Assembly (NCBI GenBank): GCA_035222895.1 | Contig: JAVYIG010000902.1 | Coordinates: 124,001-188,000, forward strand | DNA length: 64,000 nt | Source of the DNA: Strongylocentrotus droebachiensis | Lineage: Eukaryota; Echinodermata; Echinoidea; Camarodonta; Strongylocentrotidae | Direction of reading: 5' to 3' | Shown here: positions 34,071 to 44,000 of the stretch, in pieces | How positions within the stretch are numbered: the stretch's first letter is position 1 | Layout: each line of letters starts with the position of its first letter | Made by a program: the position numbers and the translations under genes | The notes under the pieces: model-generated | What the model saw: the letters and a program-made list of their open reading frames with translations, nothing else | Databases searched by the model: none | What the model was told of the DNA's origin: nothing

Positions 34071-37000
34071 CTGTTGAGGATTGGCTATTGTACCAGAAAA
34101 AAACATGTATTAAGTTATTTGGTTGATCATTCGGAGTAAACATATTTGTACTGCTTACTTTATCAAAATACAATTTAACATTTGCAAATTCTGCTTTTAC
34201 TACTGATGCCTGCATATCACGGTAAAGCATACTTCGTCTTTGACTGCCAAGCTGAGTTGCTAAATTATTGATAAGCTGCGCTCTATACTGAATTGTCGCG
34301 GCTATACTATCCATACTGTGTGACTGGGGCAAAGATTTAGAAAGTGACATTTTACAATCTTTATTAATTGTCATTTCATGCGCCTCATCAAAGGCAACAC
34401 AGGAAAAAGGAGTTCCACTAAGACTATTTACAAAACCACCATCCTTAAAATCTTGAATAATATAATCCGGCAAGCCATTTAACATATTTAAATGTAATGG
34501 AATGAGTTGTGCATAATTTAACCTATCAAAAGCATGGAATAACGGAACCATTTCTTTTAGTGATGCTAATCTCAGATCCCAATTAGCACTTCGAATAGCT
34601 ATCCACAAAGAAATATAACAATGGCAATCTTTTCTTAAGAACTGGTTCCAAAATTTGAATGTGGTATGTTTCAGGGACATCATGTCACAATATTCATCAA
34701 ATTCCTGTTTCATGCTAGACATAATATCTGAACATTTGAATTGATTGACAGCTTCTCTGTACTCACTCATTCCTGAAATTTCCCCATTTTCAAACTGTAA
34801 GCAGGAAACGATATTTTTTACTTGTAGCAAGAAATCCTCATTATCAAATTCATTTTCCTGCCCTTTCCTGTACTCCAAAAAACTTTGGTATTGCAACATG
34901 TAAATAGCTTCAAACACTTGTATAAAAAATCTATGCGTCCTCTTAAAATTTGAACATGCTGATAAGCTTTTCAATGTAATGTGTTTGTGACTTAACTTTG
35001 CTATTTCTTTTAGACCGGAATCCCAATATATTTTCATTAGAACTTCTTGGAAGTTTTTTAGAACGTGCCAATCGCCTAAATAGGGTATGACCCAATCTAA
35101 AGATGGCCCATATTCTTTTTTTATGTTCAATAGAAGCTTGATGGTGGCCCCATCACCTGCAATGACGAGGTGATTGGTTTCATCTTTTACTTTAAAGGTA
35201 TCATATAGTATGCCCAATGTACGTTTAAGTGTTCCTGGACAGTCTGCCTTTTCATCTAGTACATACAGGTATGAACATTTGGACTTAATAACATTAGTAT
35301 TGTCTTGTTCCATGGCGAGTTTGAGCTTCATGCCTGGCAGCCTGACATTGCTCGGATCATCAAGGAAAACAAATCTTTCACAAACATAACTAAATAAACT
35401 GGTATTGAGGTCTACAACACATTCTTGCTCTTTCTCAGATATTAAAAATTGTTCTTCCTTTACTTGATTTCTCATAAAAGTCTTATATTTCGGAGGTTCG
35501 AAATATGATTTAGATGGTATTTCTTGGGATTCTATGCTAAAAACAGGCAACCTTTTCCGAATACTAGGTCTTTTTTCTAGAACAACATTTGCTGAAGGAA
35601 TACTAGGAAGTTTTGAAGGAAGATCAGTACGGGTGGTAGATGGAATATTATCAAGAGCTTCTTCATATTTAGGTTTCGGCTGTTGTGCCATGATTGAAGT
35701 GCCATGCCAACTCCTTGATTTATCTGCAGCAACAGCTGCATATGGGGCCAAAACATCAATGTTATCTATTGAAACAATTGTGAATGAAGAAGGAGAAAGG
35801 TCAGCAAGTGGACCAGAGATTTGCCGTACATCCTTCAATCCCTGCAAAAATCGTTCCAAGGTGGATTCAGAACAACAAAAACCAAGTTTATTCATGATAT
35901 TGATTAACCTAGATGAGTGAGAAAGGCCTTTTATACAATTTGCTGTAATAACATGAAAAGGATACGAGTTACTATCGTTCAAAAGAAATTGGAGTAAAAA
36001 GACTATAACCATGCGCTTATTGCGCTTAAGATTTCCATGGGAAGAGTTGTCTGAAAAACAAAGGAAATCTTTGTGAAAAGATGCAACTGAACTTCTTAAA
36101 CAACTTAGTTCTTCCCTGTTTGCAGTTAAAGCACATATTATATTCCACACAATTGGGTACAAATGTGATTTCATATTTTCAAAATCAAAATTCAGCACAG
36201 AGGATGGATCTCGGGAAAAGAATTCACTGGTTGCTTTTCCTTGAGTTCTGAGTAAATGATTTATATTGAAGATAAATTCATCCCATTTGACATTGTGGGT
36301 TTCAACATTATCATCTGTTGATGGTAAACTTTCATAATCTTCATAACTGCTTTTCATACTTCTGTTCATACATTTTGACTCATTCCATGCTTTGATGATT
36401 TCATCTTTTGTAAGATTTGAAACATAAATTAAATCCCCCTTTTTGGATGAGGATTTGCTGACTGAAACAACATCTGCAAAGAAATCCATTACTTTACATT
36501 TCAGCCATGTTTTAGATCGCTTTGCTTGTTGAAATTGCAATTCATTTTTGCAAACCTTTTGCAATGTACTCAAATAAATGTCATATGCATCAGTGATCAA
36601 AAATCCACATTCTGACCTACATAATTCTGTAAGCTGTTTAAGTGTTAATGTCAAAGCATTGATACCAGCTGTCTTTAAATCTACAACCTCTGTTAGCTTT
36701 TCAACTTCTTTCACTAGTTTTGTATCTAAATCGTCTAATGTTAACTTGGTTTCTTTTTTTCTCATTGAATAACGATAACAGTTAGAACATATATAACGAA
36801 TGGTATCATCTATGATAAAGTCAGGGGATATTTGCTGCAGTCTACCTATAGCATATTGTGAAAGTTTCTGGGATGAGTACTTCTTTTCATTTCCCCTGAT
36901 GAATGATTTACATAGAGAGCAATAACAATTTTGTTTGTAATTGGACACCTGTGCCCTGTGCTTTCTACATACAGAAATAATTTCTGGGATAGAATTACAT

Positions 37001-40000
37001 TCAAGAGAAAATGTTTCATTAAACTCATGAAGATTTATTGAGGTTTTAACTGTTCCACTATCTGAACATAGCAAGTAATTTGACAGGAAACAAGGAGATG
37101 TAAAACGAATTTTCTTTTTTTCAGGAGTGTAACTTGAATCCTTTATTTTCTTTGAAAACTTAAGCCTGCAAGCATTACAAATGCAGTCCGTTTCTTTAAT
37201 AAGTGGAGATTTACTTCTTATAATTTCTTTAAGTGGTTCAGCGTTTATTGCAGATAAATGTGTGAATCTTACATTTGTCATAGCTTGTCCGCAAATGACA
37301 CAGGGCCCACATACAACTTTTCCGCATGGTTTCACCCCTGCTCTTGAACTACCTGTGTGCTAATGACATACTCTTCAGATAAATGAAATAGGTCTGATGG
37401 GTCAGGGGGTTTAGGCGGTGGATCCTGGGGGAAACAAATTATACCTTGTCCATGTTGTGAAGTCAGCATATCTGTTGGCTCAGGGTTGGGTTGAAAAAGC
37501 TGTGGAGGCAACAGATCAGGAGGCTCAGGAGGGGGCTCTTGGAGATGGTGAGTATCGGGAGGCTCAGGAGGGGGCTCTTGGAGGTGGTGAGTATCAGGAG
37601 GCTCAGGAGGCTCAGGAGGGGGCTCTTGGAGATGGTGAGCATCAGGAGGCTCAGGAGGGGGCTCCTGGAGATGCTGTGATGGATCTGGAGATTTACAAAA
37701 TTTTATATTGCATTGAATTAGAATCAATTTTATTTTAAATTACAATCTGAAACAAAATGTGCACTTGTAGTAACCGGTTATATTACAATTTTTTTTTTTT
37801 TAAATGGACCTGTCAGCTTGATGAATGTTAAGAATTACAATGTAGAATTACCAATCTTTGCTGGAGATCTAGAAGAAGGCTCTGGATGTGGCATCTCTGG
37901 GGGATCATCTTCACAGGGAAGAAATGACGGACCTGCATGAAGCGATGTCCATTGCTGATTATGCAGCCTAAGCCCTATGGGTAGTTCTGGTGATCTCTGT
38001 ATTGGAAATTATGAGATGCAAGAGACCTAGTAAAAATAAATATTCAAAACTTTGACCAAATTTTTTAAAACATTAATTAATAAAGTTTTCTTTAGTAAAT
38101 GACATTAAAAATATCCACTACAAACATAATGATATTCAATTATTCATGAAATATTACCAATTATTCAATTGTTTCTCTTCTCCTCCTTAATGCCATAACA
38201 TATTAAATCCTTTAAATTTAGGTAGACAGTCATAGTTGTTGGCCTATTTGTTAACACTAATTAAATCTCTGAGTACTAATTACTGAAATGTCTGAATAAC
38301 CAAATTTACATGCACATACATGTACAGTAGAAGGTGACATGTACATGTACATGCAGTCTTACTTTCTCAAGGTATCTTACAAGTAGTAATTTTTTTTTAT
38401 CCATCAATTCTAGTGAGTGAACACTTGCCTTTTTTTTTTTTTTCCTACGTTTTGCCTTTTCCCTTTGCTGCCTTCTCCTCTTTCGCTGTCCGCACTTTTT
38501 TCTTTGCAAATATGGGCTTGGTGGTGCCGGGATGGGGGTAGATGGTGTAAAAGGAGCATGTCGGATAGATGTTGTAACGTTGATATATGGTATTGTTGCT
38601 GGTAGTTTGCTGGGTACATATCTGTTGGGTGGAAGCTGTGGTGGTGGAGGGGGCCGATATGGGTTTACGGGGAGTTGAAAGCCAACAGGAACAGGTGCTG
38701 TATGCTTCTGATTCCGCTTCCGTGGAATTCTGTGTTTCCTTCTACTTTTATATCTATGTGTTCCGTATTTCTCCCTATTCTTGTATGCCACGAGGTCCAG
38801 GTTGGTTTCGGTCCATGGCAATGGCTGTTGCTTTTTCTTTTTTGGAGTGTGAAGAATTTTCAACTCAGGGGGAATCCATGGTGACGACACAGAAAGTTTT
38901 GGCGTATATACATCATTTAAATAAATTTCAACATTTTGCGCTAAGAAAGCTTTTCCAACAATGTTAAGATGTAGTCCATCTAATGTATAATATGCATCTG
39001 TTCTATTAAAGTCTTTCACACTATCAAATATTTTAAAATTATGTATTATGGATAATTCTATTATTTTTGTATTATAATATTTACTTTGTTCATACAGCAA
39101 ATCACAGTCCCAGCGAGGGAGAATCAAAGAAACGAAAATGTCTGCACAGCGAAACTTCTCTTTCAATGTAAAAATTAGGTTCAAAAATTGCCACCTGTCT
39201 TTTTCCCACACTCCTTGAAGGTTATTTGTCCCAACGTGGACTAAAACTATTGGTGTATCCTTGCAAAAACTGTCAGTGTTGCTATTAATATAAGTTCTTA
39301 AACGTTGATATGTTGTACCCGGCAGACAGTGAACGTTGACATCAAAATCTGAAGAGAAGCCTTCTGAAATGTCCCTTATAATCGAATCGCCTAAAATTGT
39401 AACCTGCCTCAATGGCTTGGAAAACCTGCAATGTTACAAAAACAAAAAATAAAAATGATCAGCATAGCTCATAGAGTCTACTTGCTTTGTTAAAAGCACA
39501 CAGTGTTAACAAATTATTTCCTCATCAAAGGCCTGATGCTACTTTAGTATAGGCCTAGGTCTACTTAGCCTGGTCTATACAATTCATAGTTTTCAAATTG
39601 TAATTATATAGACTAGACTAGATCTAGTCTAGATCTAGAAGATCTAGTCTAGATCTGTCTTTATTTTAATAATAGTACATGAGATTTATATTATAGGGTC
39701 TAGCGACATTATCCATTTTAATTAAATGCTCAAGGCGCTTCAAAATATTAGGGAACACATTACACCATGACAAAGAATCGTGTACATTTACATAGATCTA
39801 GTCTAAGAAAGAAAATGCAAAAATGAAAGAATGAATGAATATCTCTGTCTTCAAAACGCGAAATTAAAAAAAATGGGATTTAAGGTTGCTCAGTCATTTT
39901 TTTACATTAACTTAGCCATTCGAATTCATTCATACCTTCTTGTTTTCCACTCAATTTATATTTCTATCCAAAGATATATAATACTTTAAAAGATTCGTTA

Positions 40001-40515
40001 GTTGTTACCCTGACGTAAGCTTGCTTTCTCTCAATTCGCGCGATCTATTATTCATACTACTACTTCTACCCCCAACATCATTGCATGCATACGGGACTAC
40101 ACTATTTTTTTCGCACGATGGTTTTCACTCGAGTTGACCCAAGGACACTGCAGTTTACGCGCCATTAGATGCTAAAATGTTGTGTTCGTAGTTCTCAACT
40201 TCCGGTTTAGGGCTCATTTTTGTCTAACTTGTGACCAAAACTAAGGGCCTTTTAATATCTTGCATCTCTTCGATCTTGAAAACACATGACCATCCATTAT
40301 CGCTTTACCGAAATCACAAAAAATCAGAGTATTCCGTTCGGTATACCGGTCAGGATCCAGCAATATAGACTTATATGTTCAAAATCGGGGACAAAAACGA
40401 TCAAAATATGAGCTTAATCTATCGATTAATTACATAGTCAAAAAATAGTAGAACAGTGGCAAATTTTATATCAAATTAAAGAGGGGAAAAGGGAGAATCA
40501 AACTTACCACACCAT
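32070..40515 (-). CDS. Giant transposon protein: SGNH esterase, Pro-rich linker, Cys4 clusters, DDE/DUF6589-like core, XPG nuclease, CXC
   Basis: Predicted exons (minus strand) are 40515-40508 (ATG GTG TG), 39425-38363, 37996-37852, 37684-37445, 37352-34159 and 34070-32070. Every junction is GT-AG and every phase matches (2, 0, 1, 1, 0), totalling 6,651 nt including the stop, or 2,216 residues. Five independent phase matches make a single protein likely, though the 8-nt start exon is the weakest piece. Residues about 1-200 are the SGNH hydrolase, 250-355 a Pro- and Lys/Arg-rich tail, 406-485 Pro-Glu repeats, 490-680 two Cys4 clusters, 1150-1290 the GDGAT/GDWH core, 1650-1900 the XPG-like nuclease and 2130-2165 the CXC domain. 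Separate proteins made from separate transcripts remain possible. Confidence 0.75.
34159..37352 (-). CDS. Exon 5: Cys4 clusters and DDE/DUF6589-like transposase core
   Basis: About 1,065 codons without a stop. The N-terminal part has CGPCVICG...CICNAC and then CYCSLC...CSNC, two CxxC...CxxC clusters that could bind zinc and DNA (eight Cys). The central region has AGDGATIKLLL, then PYLGDWHVLKN, then YWDSGLKEIA, an arrangement I associate with DUF6589-type transposase-derived proteins. The Asp of GDGAT (near 35150) and of GDWH (near 35075) are candidate first and second metal ligands, and FDEAHE (near 34380) offers a candidate Glu. The frame has no ATG at its 5' end: it opens with HTGSSRAGVKPCG after an in-frame TAG, and an acceptor ACACAG sits at 37353. 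That is why I treat it as an internal exon. The DDE assignment is an inference from motifs. Confidence 0.82.
37445..37684 (-). CDS. Exon 4: proline-rich repeat linker
   Basis: Encodes at least four tandem copies of HHLQEPPPEPPDT-type units (one enlarged by an extra EPP), then NPEPTDMLTSQHGQ. The repeat in DNA is GGAGGCTCAGGAGGGGGCTC, read antisense. It is probably a disordered spacer between the esterase and the zinc and transposase parts. It reads through to a stop at 37332 if the last, 92-base intron (37444-37353) is retained, so intron retention would release a separate esterase/Pro-rich protein. Confidence 0.65.
37852..37996 (-). CDS. Exon 3: linker exon
   Basis: 48 codons open in the required phase between acceptor AATACAG and donor ATTG|GTAATT. 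The translation starts RSPELPIGLRLHNQQW and ends PEPSSRSPAKI. It is acidic and Pro-rich, and leads into the Pro-Glu repeats of exon 4. No domain recognised. The exon is inferred from splice signals and phase only. Confidence 0.55.
38363..39425 (-). CDS. Exon 2: SGNH/GDSL-type hydrolase domain
   Basis: SGNH enzymes are serine esterases or deacetylases acting on acylated lipids, sugars or proteins. The exon shows the signature blocks: ILGDSII with nucleophile Ser17 (block I), HVGTNN at about residues 66-71 (block III, Asn of the oxyanion hole) and LDGLHLN with catalytic Asp152 and His155 (block V). The block II Gly is probably in LPGTT. After the domain comes a low-complexity tail: PPPPPQLPPNRYVP, then a very basic segment (RKKCGQRKRRRQQREKAKR) that looks like a nuclear-localisation signal. 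No ATG opens this frame; it continues upstream as FSKPLRQV from the acceptor TTGCAG at 39426, supporting a spliced start exon. All catalytic residues are present. Confidence 0.88.
39426..40507 (-). other. Predicted first intron of the transposon gene
   Basis: Donor GTG|GTAAGT after ATG GTG TG at 40508, acceptor TTGCAG at 39426. The 1,082 bases contain a cluster of AGATCT/CTAGATCTAG palindromes at 39610-39660 and the right copy of the 28-bp direct repeat. There is no coding signal. Confidence 0.5.
40336..40363 (+). repeat. Sub-terminal 28-bp direct repeat, right copy
   Basis: Identical to 29922-29949 and in direct orientation, unlike the inverted termini. It lies in the long first intron of the transposon gene. 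Confidence 0.85.
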
Positions 40516-40657
40516 GACGACATCTTGAGCGAGTACGAGTTGTACACGTAATAAGTATACAGCTATACTCCCGCGTCAGCCAAAATCTCGCAAAACGAGA
40601 ATCCACGAGAGCACGTACGTGCGGAACGGGATTCTGCACCTCGAACCGCATTAAGCC

Positions 40658-40686
40658 TAATTTGCATACGCTCTGCGGACTGACTG
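40658..40686 (-). repeat. Right terminal inverted repeat of the large transposon
   Basis: Mirror of the left terminal repeat, ending CTGCGGACTGACTG, followed directly by the TTTGG target duplication. Confidence 0.9.
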
Positions 40687-41002
40687 TTTGGTGTGTATGA
40701 AAGAATTGTTTGGTATTAATATTGAATGTTCCTGTAGATTAAAAGAAAGATAGAGTTAGGGTATGCAAGTTTGGTATTTTTCTAGCCAAGGGGAAAAAAT
40801 GTGGCGATGACCGAACTAAATTTCAGTTCATGTAGTATCTTTATGGACCACACATGTCATTTCGCATTGTACATTTGAGTGGTCATGATAGTTAATGTAG
40901 ATTTTAGATTTTAGAAATAAGGCAGTTATTTACCTATCAGAATCATTGTTGAAATTGTAAACTACAGAAATCTAATATCAATTTTGTTTTGTTCTTTCGT
41001 AG

Positions 41003-44000
41003 TGTCTGTCAGTGGGAACTGTGATGCACCAGTAAATCACCAGATAGTAAAAGCGAGAGAGGACAGAGACAGATCCTTCTAAAACAAACCACCATTTCTT
41101 CAACTTCTTCAATTCCAATCACAACAAAGAGATTGTGCCATCTTGCACCAACCTGCCGGGACAAAGACGGTAGGATCTGCGGGGATCAAGGGCCACAATT
41201 TCTCCATCGTACACCCCAAGACGAAGACGCTGAATCCCTTTTGTTGAGGGGTTGAGGGCTGGGAGGCAGGGGTCTCCTATGCCTAGTCATGCCTATCTGG
41301 GGAGGGGGCACTGGGGGCATGGCATCCGGAGTGGCTGCTATAGGAAGCATCAGGGGACTTCATCATGCTGCTAGTAGCCCGAAGTGTGTTGGTGTCAAGC
41401 TCTGGGATGGAGAACTACAACTCAATGTGGAGGTGAGTGATTTTTGCGATCTCTGTCCAAATTTCCTGGTCCATGTTATTAATAAAACATCCTTCTCATG
41501 CTCTAAAACTGTTATTCTCACTAAATTCTCCCAAATAACAATGAGAAACATGGAACATTCATGGCTTTCCTAATTTCTTATTGCATTTATTTTCAAATTA
41601 TTTTGAAATGAGAGATGAAAAAGAAAGTTAATAATAAATGTTGGCCTACATGTATGTTATTTAAATGACACTGTCTATTATATGGCAATGATTCAAAACA
41701 GTATGTTGGATATAATGATGGATGGCAAAAGTTTCCAAAACAAAAAACTATCAATCAAATTTCTTGACACCACAATGTCCAAACATGTATGTTACTGTTG
41801 CTTGGTATGCAGCAAGGTCAAGTCAGAATGACCACAGATCATGAAATAAATGAAGACCAGATGGTAATAGTTGGTGCTAAATCTGGTGAGGTTATCCATC
41901 ATCATTACCGGGCAGGGAACCATTGAGATGAAGAATGGCATCTCATTTGACATGTTCACACTTGAAGCTGGGCTTGAAACTAACAGGCGTCCCCAGACAT
42001 GTGGGAATCCAAAATTGTAGGAATCCAAGATTTAGGTCTGGTAAACCAAAATGTCTAAGTTTTACATAGGGCTCATGCATAGAGACCAAGATGGAGCCCT
42101 TTCTTACAGTGTTCATGAAATATCTTTGAACACACATGGGACATTAACATGAAACTCTCTTTCATGTTCATGTGAAACATTGTACATGTACTATAATACC
42201 TTATGCCTGGTATAGGATACGTCTAGGCCTACATTTACTTTGAGTCAAACCTTTAAAAGTGTATCATATTTCTAAAGCAAAATGTACATGCAAAAGTGCA
42301 CTTTTATGATATTAGAAATGTGATTGAATAAGTTGCAAATGATCTGTAAATATTTCCAAGTCAAAGCCTAGCTTATTATCATAATAAGACATATCAGGGA
42401 CAAAATTAATATTTATTTTTCGAGGGCTACTTTTCAAGCTTGCCTGCATGAAAATAACATTCTAAAATATGTTTTGCATTGAACTCTATGCAAATTTACA
42501 GGGGCTCTTTTTGGCATTTCGGGGGCTAATTCGCCTCGAGCCCCCTTGTATTTTTTTCACTGAGACATATATAATTCATTTGGCAGTGTCAAATAGTACC
42601 ATTTCACACCATTGCATTTATGGTCAGGAGGCCTATGCTGCAATGAAAGAGAAACCTGAACTAAATTTTTGTTATTTTATTTAACATATGAGGCTTTATA
42701 CGTACTGACAAATCACTTTTCCTGAGAAGGAAGAAAAGCATTTTCACTTTTTCTTTCAGCTCCGATTCCTTGAAGGAATGCCTACTTTCTCTCTACAGTC
42801 CCCTGTACCAAGGTATCCAAATTGGTTGACCCCATCATAAATCCATCTAGATTTCTGGCATGAGGAGCAAATATTTGACCCCCTAATATTGGAAGATTCT
42901 CCCCCACATTCCGGGCTATCCCCCGCTGGGAAAGAATGGGGGCCTACTTGTTACTCTACAACAGTTTATAGACATAAAGTTTTCCTCTTCTTGTCTTGTT
43001 TTGTAGTAGTGATTTTGTATGTAGAAAAATCATGAAATCTCATGTCAGAAGTATCATGATAGTGGGCATAATGTAATATGTTGCACATTGTTATGGTTTC
43101 CCCTTCAAACCCTCTCATTTACCTTGGAATCTTGGATTAGGCCTATGCAGTTAGAGTCTATTTTTAGGACAGATGCTAAAATCTCATCCAGGGTTTATAT
43201 GAATGTGCTTTAAAAAAAGTATCTGTCAAATATCTATTGACCTACTGCTACTGCTACAAATATATGTAATTGTAAGTGAAAAAAAAGGTTTAGCTAAGAC
43301 CCTTTCAGCGATTGCATGATTGTTCACCACAAGCTTTCATTTAGAGCTTCCATCGGGCTTTGAATTACAGAGCTCACAATTAAGTACTTTTTAAAAATTG
43401 ACACTTTGCGAGGGAAACTAGTGGTAAATGTTGAACAGAACAATATGTATTTGATTAGGCTACAATTATAGATCACAAGAAGATAAAGGTTGAAAAAGAA
43501 AGTCCTTTTATCCTTTAACTTCAAGGAGAACCGCAAGCGTCTCTTTTTTCAGAAGGTGCTAGCAAACTAATTAAATGGTTTTGAAACAGGAACCTCGTTG
43601 GAAATTTTGAAGTAAGTTCTTACAACTGAATGTTGAGAGCTGTGCATGAGACTAATGCGTTTGATATTTTATTCACTTGTATTCACCTGGGTTAGAAAGT
43701 GGAGAATTAGGTCAGTGAATTAGTTGATGTAGTATTTGGCATAACAACATAATAAAACAATTATGGTGTCTTGGGATGAGGGGAAAAGTGAAAGCTTATT
43801 GGCATCATAGGTGGAATGTCCAATGTTCTTCATTGGATTAACTGGTTATAGTATAAGTGCATTGAAAGCAAAAGGAGGGATTTAGACGGATTATTATGAG
43901 CAGGAATTCAAATGAAAAGAGGGTAGGATTTAAGTCTAGCATTCCAGCTTTACTAAATTTAGAATGGTATTTTAAATCCTTCTTTATGCATAGGCAGCTC

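Larger units (their letters stand above)
29542..40686 (-). mobile_element. Complete-looking 11.1-kb Academ-like DNA transposon with fused esterase
   Basis: The left end CAGTCAGTCCGCAG (29542) and right end CTGCGGACTGACTG (to 40686) are perfect 14-bp inverted repeats; similarity continues imperfectly for about 12 more bases. Both flanks carry TTTGG (29537-29541, 40687-40691). All coding capacity is on the minus strand and forms one multi-exon gene (32070-40515). The protein combines Cys4 clusters, a DDE/DUF6589-like core, an XPG/FEN1-like nuclease and a CXC domain. From memory, Academ elements (first described in sea urchin) pair an XPG nuclease with a transposase but make 3-4-bp duplications. 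Frames are open throughout and the ends are sharp, so the insertion looks young. It lies antisense to the FERM gene. Confidence 0.88.

Noticed and set aside
32070-37335. Two large open frames as ordinary host genes
   Set aside because: They lack proper ATG starts at natural positions, join in phase by short introns to neighbours, and the whole block is bounded by inverted repeats with a target duplication. A transposon gene fits better.
37418-37738. Plus-strand Gly/Glu-rich frame
   Set aside because: It is the antisense of the Pro-Glu repeat exon; the minus strand has matching splice phases.
38363-39425. SGNH domain as the esterase ORF1 of a CR1-type LINE
   Set aside because: No reverse transcriptase is near, the exon has matching splice phases on both sides, and it lies inside the TIR element.
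29542-40686. Polinton/Maverick or LTR-type element
   Set aside because: No capsid, DNA polymerase B, integrase, protease or reverse transcriptase is visible, and the termini and 5-bp duplication belong to a TIR transposon with a different gene set.
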